From Smallanthus sonchifolius (taxonomy: Eukaryota; Streptophyta; Magnoliopsida; Asterales; Asteraceae), in contig CM042021.1 in assembly GCA_023525975.1 (NCBI GenBank), positions 109,165,501 through 109,229,500 of the forward strand: a stretch of 64,000 bases of DNA. Direction: 5' to 3'. Numbering within the stretch: the stretch's first letter is position 1; every line of letters begins with the position of its first letter. The notes under the pieces were generated by a model. It was not told where the DNA came from. It saw nothing but the letters and a program-made list of their open reading frames with translations, and did not search any database. The position numbers and the translations under genes were made by a program. Below are positions 20,490-32,272 of this stretch, piece after piece.

Positions 20490-21014
20490 ATGACTGGAAA
20501 AGGAAAAGGTCCTTTCTATGTTTAAAAATATGCTCCACCTGGATATGAATTCCAGCTTACAAATAAAATGGATTTAGAGACTGGAACAAGTTCAAAACAT
20601 ACAGGAAGTACATATCAAAGCTTAGGAGAATTAACACCTCCAGCAAATCCTTATGTACTTTCCATCAGTTTTCATTCTGCTCTAACGGCCACAAGCCGAA
20701 ATCCGGATTATGGAGAAAATCCATGTTATAATCCTTATTATTATCAGGGACTACCTGAAATCCCTTACGAAAATAATCATGTTCCTGAAGGAGAAGAAAG
20801 AGAAGATTCAAACAGGCCATATGAATATTATGAGCCTACAAATATACAAAATCCTCAAGAAAATGAGAAAAGTTCTGATAATGATCATATTAGAACCTTA
20901 CAGGAATGAGTAGCAGAATTAGAAAAAGAAAATCATAGATTAGCATCTGTAGACGCCCAAAATAGAGCGTTAAGACAAATGCTAGAAATTGTCCGTAATC
21001 AGGGTTATATGTAA
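20490..21014 (+). pseudogene. TE1 leader ORF-b, two in-frame stops
   Basis: The frame begins at an ATG preceded by a pyrimidine-rich stretch and CAG (TTTTGTTTTGTTCAG). It has a TAA at 20523 and a TGA at 20907, and ends at a TAA at 21012-21014. The middle contains EIPYENN, EEREDSN and PYEYYE. The C-terminus is a heptad-like coiled coil (VAELEKENHRLASVDAQNRA). TE3 keeps a homologous frame (about 55139-55438) with DIPYENN, EERADSN and AELERVKAEVETRNALL. Function unknown; upstream of gag. Confidence 0.6.
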
Positions 21015-21067
21015 ATTTCCTTTCCGATCCTTGTAATATATATTCAAATATTAATAAAATTTCTCTT

Positions 21068-22200
21068 ATGAATAGAATGTCGAAACAAGGTCCTTCTTAT
21101 AATACAAGAGGCAAGAGCAAACAAATCCAAAATGAAAATTCGGAACAACTGCAACAAAAGGCAGAAATAAAGAAAATGGTTACAGAAGGAATAAAGGAAG
21201 CTCTTCCTAAAATTCTGAAAGCCATGAAGGAATCCAAAAATAATCATTATGAAGAAAACCATAGTTCAAATGGAGACAATTCATCAAGTAATGATGAAGA
21301 AATTAGCAAGAAAAGAAAGAGGAAGAAGGGATGTGTGCATTCCAAGTATGTAAACCTTTGGAATATGCTGGAAGTGAGGGTGCAGTTGCAGCCCTAAGAT
21401 GGTTAGAAAAGACCGAATCTATCATCTCCATCAGCAAATGTGTTGATGAAGATATGGTGCTTTATGCATCGAATCTTTTTAAAGATGAAGCGTTGGAATG
21501 GTGGAATTCCATTATTCAAGCCATGAGTAGACACAAGGCATATGCCATGGTATGGGAGGAATTCAAAGAAATGGTGATACAAAGATTCTGTCCCATCAAT
21601 GAGAGAGAGAGAATTGAAACCAAATTTTTAAATCTCCGTATGAAGGGAACTAAACATCAGAAGTATGTCTCCAAGATGTTTGAGTATGCTCGTTTGGTTC
21701 CACACCTATCTACCACTGAACCTAATCTCATTAAGAGATATATTTGGGGTCTGGCTGAAGAAATCAGAGATATGGTTAAGGCTACTATGCCTCAGACCAT
21801 TGCTTCTGTCGTACAGCTATGAGGAATCCTAACTGACGGTATGATAAGAAAACATGAAGAAAGGAAGGCAAGGAAAGTGGCCAAAAAGGCTATGGAGAAC
21901 CAGAAAAATAATTCTCCTTGGAAAAAAAGAAATCAACCTGCCATAAGAAGATTTAATTCTTCCATCCCTGAATGCAAATTTGCAAGAAGAGGCATACTGG
22001 AGAATGTTTCTTCAAGAAAATTATTGTTAGTTTTGCAAGCAAACCGGGCATGTGTTTGAGAACTGCCTAAGAAAGAAAAATGTTTCTTGTTTTAATTGTG
22101 GAGAGACTTGCCATTTTAAATCAATCTGCCCAAATCTTAATCAAGCAGGATCTAGTGGGGCAAGGGCTAATGAAGGAAATAAAAAGAATGTATGAGCTTT
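21068..22200 (+). pseudogene. TE1 gag (with zinc-knuckle region), frameshifted
   Basis: Starts with a GPSYNTRGKSKQ block, shifts frame near 21335, then gives the retrotransposon gag domain: LRWLEKTESIISISKC, DEALEWWNS, FLNLRMKGTKHQKYV and IWGLAEEIRDMVKA. A TGA lies at 21820-21822 and a run of small frameshifts crosses the CCHC knuckles (21970-22140), where SCFNCGE and CHFKSICPN can still be read. Capsid/nucleocapsid role by homology. TE3 has the parallel gene. Confidence 0.85.
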
Positions 22201-23690
22201 CGTACTTAATACTCGTGATACTGCAGCTGTTCCAGATGCAGTATTACTCATTAACAATATTTATGCTAGAGTATTATTTGACTCTGGTGCAAATTTAAGT
22301 TTTATAGATTATAAATTTTGTAATCTATTAAACATGCCCTTAGTTCCATTAGACAATATTTATGAAGTTGAAACGGCCGAAGGAAATCTTGTCAAAATCT
22401 TTGAATTTTTAGATAACTATACTATCACAATATCTGAACACATCTTACCTGTACAATTAATGCATATGACATTAGCAGGATTTGATATTGTCCTAGGAAT
22501 GGATTGGTTAGCCAGTAACCAAGCCCATATCCTTTGTGATAAAAAGGCCATAGAAATCCAGATTCTTCAGGAAAACCTTTAACAATTTATGGCGACAAAC
22601 AAAATCGACCTCTGGGAATCATCTCAATGCTGAAAGCGACTAAATGCCTTCAGAAGGGATGCATTGCATACTTGGTTCAGATTTCTACCAGTACAAAAGA
22701 AAAGAAGATTGAAGATGTACCGATAGTAGCCGATTATACAGATATATTTCCAGATGAATTACCTGGTGTACCACTTGAAAGAGAAGTAGAATTCAAAATT
22801 AATCTTGTACCAGGAACGGCTCTTATTGCTAAATCATCATACCGTTTAGCCCCAACCGAAATGAAAGAACTGAAGACACAATTGGATGAATTACTAGAGA
22901 AATGATTCATTCACCCAAGTTCATCTCCTTGGGGTGCTCCAATTCTTTTCGTTAAAAAGAAAGACGGTACAATGCGGATGTGCATTGATTACCTGGAGCT
23001 AAACAAAGTAACGATTAAGAATCGTTATCCTCTTCCTAGAATCGATGATCTGTTTGATCAATTACAAGGTGCTTGCCATTTTTCAAAGATAGATATTCGA
23101 TCAGGATATCACCAACTGAAAGTTCAAGAAGAAGATGTTCCTAAAATTGCTTTCCGAACCAGATATGCCGTTTGGACTTACTAATGCTCCTGCCGCATTT
23201 ATGGATATGATGAATCGTGTCTGTAAACCCTATCTAGATAAATTTGTTATTATCTTTATTGACGATATACTTATTTATTCTAAAAATGCGGAAGATCATG
23301 GAAATCATCTCAAAATAATACTTGAACTTCTGAGAAAAGAGAAATTGTATGCTAAATTCTCTAAATGTGAATTTTGGCTTAAAGAAGTACAATTTCTGGG
23401 TCATGTAGTGAATGCAGAAGGTATTCAAGTAGACCCATCCAAAATTAAAGCCATATCCAAATGGGAAATTCCTAAATCTCCGTTAGAAGTCCGTAGTTTC
23501 TTGGGTCTTGCAGGATACTATAGACGATTTATTCAGGATTTCTCAAAGATTGTTGTTCCTTTAACTACTTTAACTCGTAAGAATATAAAGTATGTATGGG
23601 GAACAAAGCAAGAAGAAGCTTTCCAAACTCTAAAAGAGAAACTAACTCATGCACCGATAAGTGTATTTGCCAGATGGCAACGAAGAATTT
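22200..23690 (+). pseudogene. TE1 protease and reverse transcriptase, broken
   Basis: Protease: RVLFDSGANLSFID holds the D-S-G catalytic triplet (about 22270-22310), followed by GFDIVLGMDWLASNQ. There is a stop near 22580 and another at the start of RT (22903). RT: PSSSPWGAPILFVKKKD, MRMCIDYLELNKV, a frameshift at about 23160, then FGLTNAPAAFMDMMNRV, the catalytic FIDDILIYS and LGLAGYYRRFIQDFS. The polymerase core motif is preserved, but the reading frame is cut at least three times. Confidence 0.9.
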
Positions 23691-25540
23691 GTAGTCTATT
23701 GTGATGCTTCTCACAACGGTCTAGGTTGTGTGTTGATGCAAAAGAACAAAGTTATTGCCTATCATCTCGTCAGTTAAAGACTCATGAAAAGAACTACACA
23801 ACTCATGATCTAGAGTTAGGTGCCATAATTTTTGCCCTGAAATTATGGAGACACTATCTCTATGGAGTTAGAGTTACAGTCTATACTGACCATAAAAGTT
23901 TGAAATATATCTTTGGTCAGAAAGAATTAAACATGAGACAAAGAAGATGGTTAGAGATCTTAAGTGACTATGATTGCGAAATCTGTTACCATGAAGGTAA
24001 GGTAAATGTTGTTGCTGATGCCTTAAGTAGAAAAGAAATAGAGAAACCTAAACGGGTTCGTGCTCCCAGACTTGAACTTCGTGTAGATCTCATATCTCAA
24101 ATAAAAGATGCTCAATATTCTATTCAAACATAAGAAGATTTAGAACAAGAAGGAATGGAGAGCATGATTAAACAATTAACTAAAGGAGATGATGAAATAC
24201 TTCGTATGAATAAAAGAATCTGGGTTCCAATTTCTGGAAATCTTCAGGAGAGAATACTCGAAGAAGCGAATAAATCAAAATATATGATGCACCCATGAAG
24301 TGACAAGATGTATAAGAATCTGAAGGACAATTACTGGTGGATTGGCATGAAGAAAGATATTGCCATATATGTTGCAATCTTACTTGCGCCCAAGTAAAGG
24401 CAGAACACTAGAAACCTTCTGGTTTATTGCAACAATTAGAAATACCAGTTTGGAAGTGGGAGATGATAACAATGGATTTTATTACTAAACTTCCTCGAAC
24501 CAGTCAAGGAAATGATACTATTTGGGTTATCATTGACAGATTGACTAAATCTGCTCATTTTCTTCCAATGAAAGAAACCTTCAGTATGGATAGATTGGCT
24601 CATTTGTACGTAAATGAAATTGTATCTTTACATGGAGTGCCACTATTTATAGTGTCAGATAGAGATAGTCATTTTACATCTCGATTCTAGCAAAGTTTCC
24701 AAAAAGCCATGGGAACTCGTCTGAACTTGAGCACTGCCTATCATCCGCAAACAGACGGGCAAAGTGAAAGAACAATTCAGAATTTAGAAGATATGCTCCG
24801 AGCGTGTGTGATAGACCTAGGTGGTAGTTGGGATGATCACCTACCCCTAATGGAATTCTCATACAACAATAGTTATCACACAAGCATTCAGACGGCACCA
24901 TTTGAAGCCTTATATGGTAGAAAATGCCGAACTCCTTTATGCTGGGCTGATATAGGAGAAAACCAGTTGTCAGGACTTGAACTTGTTCAGGCAACAACTA
25001 CAAGGTAGCTCAGATCCAAGAACGATTAAAAGTAGTAAGAGATAGACAAAAGAGCTACGCTGATAAAAGAAGAAAGCCACTAGAATTCAACATTGGAGAC
25101 AAGGTGTTATTAAAAGTATCACCTTGGAAAGGTGTTGTTCGATTCGGGTAGAAGGGTAAACTAAGTCCTCGATTTGTTGGACCCTTCAAGATTATTAAAC
25201 GAATTGGACCAGTGGCTTATCAGTTAGAGTTACTAGAAGAAATGAGTGGAATACATGACGTATTCCATATATCTAATCTTCGCTCTAATCTTCGCAAATG
25301 TTTAGCTGATGAATCTTGGATAATGCCTCTTCAAGACATAGAGGTAAATGAAAACCTCAGATTTGTAGAACAACCTCTACAAATAGAAGATCGTCATACT
25401 AAAAAGTTGAAAAAGAAAAGATTGAAACTGGTCAAAGTCAAATGGAACTCTAGATGTGGTCCTGAGTACACTTGGGAACTAGAATCAGAAATGATGAAGA
25501 AATATCCACACCTGTTCCAGTTAATCTCGAGGACGAGATT
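23691..25540 (+). pseudogene. TE1 RNase H and integrase with chromodomain-like tail, broken
   Basis: RNase H: a VYCDASH equivalent near 23697, THDLELGAIIFALKLWRHYL and VYTDHKSLKYIF, with a frameshift near 23760. Integrase: DKMYKNLKDNYWWIGMKKD, TMDFITKLPRTSQGNDTIWV, SDRDSHFTSRF (stop TAG at 24688), NLSTAYHPQTDGQSERT with the catalytic Glu, then a second break near 25005. The C-terminal part gives LSPRFVGPFKI and VKWNSRCGPEYTWELESEM, the chromodomain-like end. An AAAAGGTGGAGAGAA polypurine tract (25545-25559) precedes the 3' LTR. Confidence 0.88.
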
Positions 25541-25559
25541 TTTCAAAAGGTGGAGAGAA

Positions 25560-25874
25560 TGTAACATTCGTAAAATTTCATGCCAAATATTATAAAAATA
25601 AAAGTTAAGGGACTAGAAGTATAATTATATAAAAGAACAAGGACCAAAAATGAAAATTTTGAAAATTCGGGCGGTAACGGTCCGTTACAGATTGGCCACA
25701 CGTTTGATGAGGGTGCGCCACGTGTCCGGTGACTAATGGCCGGAATCTGACGCTTGTAAACCCTATGACGGACCATCACGGTTCCATAAGGGTCCGTCAC
25801 GCCGCAATTCAACCGGAGGCTGATGCGTGTCAGCTGACTTCGCAACCCTAGAGCTGTGACGGACCGTCACCATT
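25560..25874 (+). repeat. TE1 3' LTR, first part
   Basis: Matches the start of the 5' LTR (TGTAACATTCGTAAAATTTC) to the palindrome GTGACGGACCGTCACCATT, where a solo LTR is inserted. Relative to the 5' LTR it lacks one palindrome (near 25675) and has an extra one near 25775. Confidence 0.92.
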
Positions 25875-28617
25875 TGTGGCAATCCAGATTTTTCCAGGTT
25901 AACTCCGTTAACATAACGCAGTTAAATCCTAACTCTGTTAACTCATTTCAAACCTCAAGGACTGATTCTATCAAATATCAAACTTAAAACTACAAGGACT
26001 AGTAGTGTAATTAGTCCAAACCCTAGACGTGTTGACTTTAAGGTCAAAAATCACATAATTGTATTCCTGTTGACTTTAGAAAGTCAACTAACCATGTTCT
26101 TAACCCAATCCAAACCCCAGGGACTATTTCTGTCAATTTCTAAACTCTTATGCATAAAACCAGAAGGACTAGTCTTGTAATTATCAAGCTTTCAATTCTT
26201 GTTTGACTTTAGAAAGTCAAACTCATGGTTTGATCCAAATTCGAATCCCAAGATCGTTCCTGTTGAAATCTGTAACTGTAATACACAATTAAGTCATTAA
26301 CGTTCATCATTGAGCCAATTAACTTCACTTTTATGAGCGAATTAGTCCCATTATGGGTGTTCAAAACCGTAACCGTCGAAAACGTTTTTCATCTCTATCA
26401 ATTTCGATCAATTCGATCATTCACTCTGCAATTGAACAGCTGCGCACCTCTGTCACACCTCTCAGAAGCAATCCCGCACACCAAATCGATCAGAATCGAA
26501 GCGGGATTCACTAGCGAACGAGCACGCAAAGCCGGAACCGGGTTTTGGTCGTACACTATTAACCCGACATCTCTTTTGGTAATTGAAACTCTTATCACCT
26601 TCGTTTTCATCTATAGAACAGAAGCCCTAACCTTTTAGGGGCTTATATCATCGAATTGATCATGAACCCAGTTCTAGGGTTCTTATGAAACCGGTTTAAT
26701 CGAACACCACTTTAGACCCTGTTTAAATCAAATTAATTTATATCATTAGCTTCGCAATCCTTGACTCTTTGAAAAAACCCCATGATTCCAACAACTGTTA
26801 TTACAAGAATTGATCGAATTGATTTGGTGTTCTTGAACTAGGGTTTCGGCCCTTCTTTCAGTAATTAACGATCTTAAACATGTTAGTTTTGCAATTAAAC
26901 ACACACAGAGATTCGTTTTGACTCGATTATCAAAACCCCTATGTTGCTTTGATCAATCTTTATCATTATCGTTGCTTTTGGGATGGATCTTTGGATCGGT
27001 TTGTGTGGGAGGAAGAACACAGGAGCTTGTTTGTAATAAAATATTCGATCTGGGTATTTGTGCGATACCCTAGCGGGCGGAGATGGTTAGGTGTGTGTGC
27101 TTGTGTGGGAGAGACCCGGGTTTGAGTCTCTCCACACCCTTTTATTTTTAAAACATTTTCTAATCATTATTTTAATATAAAATCAATACCCCATATTATT
27201 AAATTAATATATTAATGTGTTTTAGCCTGAGAAAACCACCCGTAGGCTCGGGTTTGGTTTGTAACTCATTTTTATTAGAAATACCCACTTTTAAAATAAT
27301 ATATTTATAGTATTTTCAAACCTCGACTTCGAATAAAATAATATATTTATATTATTTTCAACCCGTGACCCCAAATAAAAATAATATATGTTTATATGTT
27401 ATTTTCGTCACGTTTATAAATTTTGTGTAACGTTTCAAACTAATAAATAATATAATTATTTATATTATTTACCCACGTTTATATCCCTGAATAAAAATAA
27501 ATATATTTATTATTCTCGCCACATAAATGATTATTTTATTAGTCCTACAAACTTAAAAATAATATATATAGTTATATTATTTTCCTAGCCATAATTTAAA
27601 TAGTACAACCACACAAATATTTATTTATTAATATTATTCGTTTAGAAACGTTCGACACGAAACGTATTTATCTTAATAATTATTATATTAAGAAAATCCT
27701 CTATTCCCGTGGACAAGTTCGTCTCGTTAGTGCGTCTTAGGACGTTCACTCTTCCGTGTCATTGTCACAATATCTCATGTGTCCCTAATTATTATGCTTA
27801 TAATTCTAGGACATACGTAGACGGTTCACATGCAAACTCTTGTGCTTTCTATTGCATCCTTGTGTGGTGCTATCCATTACTAGCACACAACTCATGTGAG
27901 TTTACATAGCCCATTTTTACTATTTATACTTTTGGGGTGAAACATGTTTACAAATGCTTTACTTACACAATTCAATACCTATGTTCTTATGCTTTGATCT
28001 TTATGCTTTATGTCTTGAACTACCTGGTGACCATTATATATGTTCATGTCAGTACATTCATTAACTTGCAACCCAAGCCTAAGGTAGTACATTTTATGAT
28101 CATTTATATGGGAATCCGAAACTATAACTTACCACAAAACCTTGGCGGGTTTTGTTGGGTATCAACTTACAACTTGGGTATCCTCTTGCCTCTTTTTCAA
28201 AATGGCAATCAGTGGGATTGCGTATCTAGTTTTCCATTACCAGGATTGAATTGTACGCTTGGAACCTTGTATGTTTTCACATATATGCTTTAGACATGCT
28301 TTGAACATATTGAATTGTAAAACTATGCTTAACTTTGTTTGGTGTCAAAACCTATGTTTCTCACCAACTATTTGTAGTTGACATTTACTCACATGTTTTA
28401 GGTGCACCTGTTGAGGACACTACTTGCTCACCTAGGATATGGACCTAGATTAAATTTAATTTATGTTATGTCTTGAATGTTTCATTCTCCATTTCCTTTT
28501 GTAACGGATGCTTTAATTTCAGTGAATAAATATTGTCACTTATTAATAGATGATCATGTGCTTATGAACAACAGCGTCAGCCCCGGGGTATAATCCGCCG
28601 CCGGCCGGGGTGTGACA
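25875..28617 (+). mobile_element. TE2: solo LTR (2.74 kb) nested in TE1's 3' LTR
   Basis: It starts TGTGGCAATCCAG and ends CGGGGTGTGACA (TG...CA). It is flanked by the 5-bp duplication CCATT (25870-25874 and 28618-28622), which interrupts an otherwise continuous TE1 LTR. No primer site, gag or pol is inside, so it is a solo LTR left by LTR-LTR recombination. Internal features: AT-rich arrays of ATAATATATTTAT (27170-27640) and GAGAGACCCGGGTTTGAGTC. Its GGGGTGTGACA terminus matches TE1 and TE3, suggesting a related gypsy lineage with a longer LTR. Confidence 0.88.
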
Positions 28618-29677
28618 CCATTGGTAACGGTCCGTTATGATCCAAGCGGTGATGGACCGTCACCATCCATAACCGTCCGTCACAGCCGCAATATTACCCT
28701 ATAAATAGAAAGGTCGGGTTTTCACAATTTCGCACATCCAAATACGAATTCCAGAGCTGAAAACATTAGTACCACTGTCATAAATCCATTCTCGCTCGTA
28801 CGTTTAAGTTTCGGAAGTGCCGGTTCGCTTAGGAGAAAGACGAGAAGCTAGGAAACGCCCATTTGTAGAATCCAAGCTAGACGATCTAAGCAGATACGCT
28901 GCCCACTAGGACATTCATTCTAGAAGTCTACTAAGCCGAGACTCTGAAAAGGCGAATACTTGTATTTTTATAAAATGATTTCAAAGCTGAAAAATGGTTT
29001 TGATTATGATCTGACTTGAATGAATTTATACAACCATTCGTTGCATAAGGTGATTTACTATATAGCAGTCAGCCCATAGAGTCACGTATATATACACGTG
29101 TTACAGATGAGACGTTGTAACATGGCTAGGGGTGAACCCTCGGTTGTTGTAAAGCCCATCGCTGAAAGCGTAAGGCAGATAGACCTAAAAATATATCCAA
29201 GGTCCCTGGTGTGGCCGGTGGTTAGTCCGTTGACTGTGTAAATTGACCAGAAACTTTGGGCAAATTGTTCTATTTATTCATGCTTGTCAGATTATGATTC
29301 CAAATATACTTATATTCACCAGTTTATACTGATAAAATATTTTCAAACGTTTTACATGTAACCAAGGATGAAATGATTGTGATATAGCCATGTGATGACA
29401 AAGAAAATGATGTCATGAAAAAGGGAACGTCCACCCTAGACATCAGTTGAAAGAAATGGCTCATGTAAAACCTTGGTTTTGTAAATTAAACGTTTGTGTA
29501 CAATATCAAGGTTTATCCCTGTTATAATAAAATGAAACGGGAGATTCCCCGTCTTTTGAAAAGATACTGAGTTATAAAAATATTCCGCTGTGTTTATAAA
29601 TATCTGATAAGATAAAATAAGAAACATGTATCAATCGTTGGTCGCACGCCCGGATAGGCTAAATCCGGGGTGTGACA
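28618..29677 (+). repeat. TE1 3' LTR, second part
   Basis: Resumes at CCATTGGTAACGGTCCGTTA and runs colinear with 18318-19370 of the 5' LTR (first five bases are the TE2 duplication), ending GGGGTGTGACA. It includes the TATA box region and the whole R/U5 stretch. Confidence 0.92.
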
Positions 29678-29827
29678 CCTATGCAACAAGGATGACTTTA
29701 GAATTCAATCTATATTCATTGTTAATAAATTTTACAGATTAATTACTTTGTATATACCCTGCTATCACGATTGTTTACATGGACGATTGTGTTTTGTTGC
29801 AGTATCGAACAAGGGAGGTGGACGATT

Positions 29828-30299
29828 GGGATTTTGTCTAACTAGTCTAAGAAATATTTTTAAAAACTCAATATCCGGATCAAACGAACTCTGATTGAAC
29901 TCATTCAAAAGGTGTTGGAACCGGCTCGTCGAGATTTCCTAACTTAGCTTTTAGGGTTTAGATTTTAGGTTTTAACATTTAGGGTATTGATTTTTTAAGT
30001 TTTACCTTTAAGGTTTAGCTTTAACGTTTAGCTTTAGGGTTTAGAGTTTAGCTTTTAGGGTTTAACTTTAGTGTTTAACTTTAGGGTTTAACTTTAGTGT
30101 TTAGCTTTAGGATTTAGCTTTTAGGATTTAGCTTTAGAGTTTAGCCTTAGGGTTTAGTTTTAAGGTTTAGGGTTTAGGGATTTGCGTTTAGGGTTCGTCG
30201 AGCCAGTTCCATTGCCGCTGTAATGAGTTCAATCAAAGTTCGTTTGAGCCGGATATTGAGTTTTTAAAAATTCTTTTTAGGCTATTTAAGCAAAATCCC
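29828..30299. mobile_element. TIR element with telomere-like interior
   Basis: The left end GGGATTTTGTCTAACTAGTC and the right end (complement) GGGATTTTGCTTAAATAGCC start inverted repeats of about 110 bp that share ACTCAATATCCGG, GATTGAACTCATT and GGCTCG. Between them (29940-30190) run about 20 degenerate copies of TTTAGGGTTTAG/TTTAGCTTTAG, close to the plant telomere repeat. The ends resemble Mutator-like MITEs; no 9-bp duplication was found. Confidence 0.65.
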
Positions 30300-30386
30300 A
30301 TTTTTAGGGGATCCTCCCCCCTTATGTATGTATATGGATAGAATTCATTAATTTGATTGTTTGATTTACTCATGATTTAATAATAA

Positions 30387-30560
30387 CTAGAAAGAGGCCC
30401 CACGCGTTGCGGAGGCTTCTGGGCGAGAATGTCAGCTTTTATCCACGCGCGTTGAGGTGTACGTGTTAAACCGCAGAAAAAATTTACGTCCTCAAAAGCT
30501 TATAAAATAAAGTCAAACCTTTAGGTAAACTCACCATACGTGAGAAGAGCGCATAAGATT
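30387..30560 (-). mobile_element. Helitron 3' terminus (minus)
   Basis: Read on the minus strand, CCGCAACGCGTGGGGCCTCT followed by TTCTAG and a host T is a GC-rich hairpin plus CTAG, the Helitron 3' signature. The 5' end was not located. Confidence 0.45.
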
Positions 30561-30569
30561 TATAGTTGT

Positions 30570-30740
30570 AAATTAAAACGTAAGAAAAAAATAGCATGAA
30601 AGCCCTTCAAACCGGCCAAGGAATAGGACTGCGGGTTTCGAACCCGCGTCGATTGCTTCAACATAAGCCACCGAGACCATTGTGGCAAACCAATCATTTG
30701 GTTTCCATTTGCTACAACCAATTTTTAAACAAAAGCTGAA
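30570..30740 (-). repeat. tRNA-like (SINE head) sequence
   Basis: On the minus strand ATGGTCTCGGTGGCTTATG resembles an A box region, and GCGGGTTCGAAACCCGC is a strong B box/T-arm. The spacing is tRNA-like but no full cloverleaf or acceptor stem forms. Probably a SINE fragment or tRNA relic. Confidence 0.4.
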
Positions 30741-31171
30741 TATAAGAAAATAAATAAAAAAAAAGAACAAAAGCATGTAGCAAAATGCTTGTACATTACC
30801 CACTTGTAAATTTTTAAAAGTAAAACACACTCACATACAAACTTTGCCTTTTAATAATATTTATAATTTCTAGGGTTCATAATCCAAATTTGGGGGTTTT
30901 AATCTAAATTAGATTGTTATGCTTTTAATGCTACAAATCAGTTTACAACACTCTCTAATTACATAAATAAGTATGTTTATAGTTTTGAAACTAAAGGAGA
31001 TAGGTTTAAGATGTATAGAGGACAAACTTTTTGTTGCGGCAAGTTGTCAAATGGGTGAAAAAGTGAGAGATCAATCATAATTATATAAAAGGAGTTTTAT
31101 TTTGTAACTGATAAAGTTTTCATATGTAATTAGGAATTGTAAAGGATTGGACGGCAAAACTTAATTTATAT

Positions 31172-31540
31172 AAGAGTAAAGTGGCATTTTCGTCCCTGTG
31201 GTTTGACCATTTTAATCAGTTTCATCCAAAAAAAAATTTCTAGCTTTTTCGTTCCTGACTTTTCAAAATCTAGCCATTTTCTTCCAACTTACTAACCCCG
31301 TCTACATTTTAACATTAAATCAGAGACAATTTTGGTTAAATCAGGGGTAATTTAGTTAGATTTTAACCTATGAAGTTCAAACCGACTCTTGGTTTAACGT
31401 TAAAATGTAGACGGAGTTAGTCAGTTGGATGAAAATGGCTAGATTTTGAAAAGTCAGGGACGAAAAAGCTAAAAAAAAAGTTTTTAAATGAAACTAGCTA
31501 AAATGGCCAAAACACAGGAATAAAAATGACATTTTACTCT
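31172..31540. mobile_element. Fold-back MITE, TSD TTATATA
   Basis: TIRs of about 120 bp: AGAGTAAAGTGGCATTTTCG at the left against AGAGTAAAATGTCATTTTTA (complement) at the right, both continuing with CTAGCTTTTTCGT and TTTTCAAAATCTAGCCATTT. Flanked by TTATATA (31165-31171 and 31541-31547). 369 bp; the transcript would fold almost end to end. Confidence 0.8.
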
Positions 31541-31759
31541 TTATATAATTATGAATCAATGTTGTATGTTGAAATGGGTTTTAACAATAATGGTTGACTT
31601 TTAGGAAATCAAGTAGTCAAAGTAGAAGACCATCGAGTGGGTTCTTCGTCTAGCTAAGTATTCCATCTCACTAATCCACATATGATTTTATGAAAGTTGA
31701 GTATATTATCATGGTTATTGCATTTATAAAGTTAAATATAAGGGACGTGTCATATCTAC

Positions 31760-31977
31760 TATGAGATAAGGTATGAAAGAATGGATTGTATGCGGGCCTC
31801 AATACACTACTACAAGAGTGTATTATATTAGAAGGATTACCATTTTAGGATGTTATAGATTCTTATCTCAACCACCCGGGTTCGAAACCTTAGGGTGGGT
31901 TTTCTTTTTTCTTTTATTTTCAAACGTTTTGACGTTTTCTTTTAATACCCCGCCGCGTAGCGCGTGTATCCCCCTAG
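31760..31977 (+). mobile_element. Helitron 3' terminus (plus)
   Basis: CCCCGCCGCGTAGCGCGTGT followed by ATCCCCCTAG and TTTT fits a Helitron 3' hairpin plus CTAG. An ACCCGGGTTCGAAACC pol III B-box-like sequence lies at 31875. The 5' end is uncertain; the given start is only the beginning of the clearly non-AT-rich part. Confidence 0.4.
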
Positions 31978-32272
31978 TTTTAACTAATGACCTTTTACTT
32001 TTATATTCTTCAAATTTAATTTTAGCCTTTTTATTATTTAACTATTTTTTTTTACTATTTATTATATTTTTATTTCTTTTATTATTTAAATAACTTTAAT
32101 TAATTATAATATTTAAAAACACTACACATTTAATTGTTCAATCTAGGCAGCCGACGATTTTACACGGTTTTATCTTTAACCAATGATTTTTTTAAAGTTT
32201 TGTTTCGTATTCATTAACGTACGTTTTTACAACGACTCAACTTTTTCACACTTTTGAATATATCGTTTTGAC

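Larger units (their letters stand above)
18007..29677 (+). mobile_element. TE1: full-length Ty3/gypsy retrotransposon (chromovirus-like)
   Basis: Bounded by TSD CCTAT (18002-18006 and 29678-29682). LTRs begin TGTAACATTCG and end GGGGTGTGACA. The order is 5' LTR, Met-tRNA primer site, two leader ORFs, gag, protease, RT, RNase H, integrase, polypurine tract, 3' LTR. Integrase after RNase H makes it Ty3/gypsy. The C-terminal VKWNSRCGPEYTWELES segment is chromodomain-like, so a Tekay/Del-type chromovirus is my best guess. Many stops and frameshifts mean that it is dead. A 2.74-kb solo LTR sits inside the 3' LTR. Confidence 0.92.

Noticed and set aside
21044..21262. Minus-strand frames opposite gag and pol (also 23234, 24180, 24674, 56890, 57178, 59598)
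   Set aside because: Antisense shadows of retrotransposon coding sequence.
26333..26638. 101-codon frame in the solo LTR
   Set aside because: Within LTR DNA, no homology recognised, start and composition not convincing.
27709..28293. Two adjacent frames in the solo LTR (66 and 118 codons)
   Set aside because: AT-rich LTR sequence giving hydrophobic low-information peptides; no conserved domain.
29990..30190. True telomere or chromosome end
   Set aside because: Repeats are degenerate, short and enclosed by inverted repeats of a mobile element.
30625..30690. Possible tRNA gene (minus)
   Set aside because: Good T-arm/B box but no acceptor stem or anticodon arm; treated as SINE or tRNA relic.
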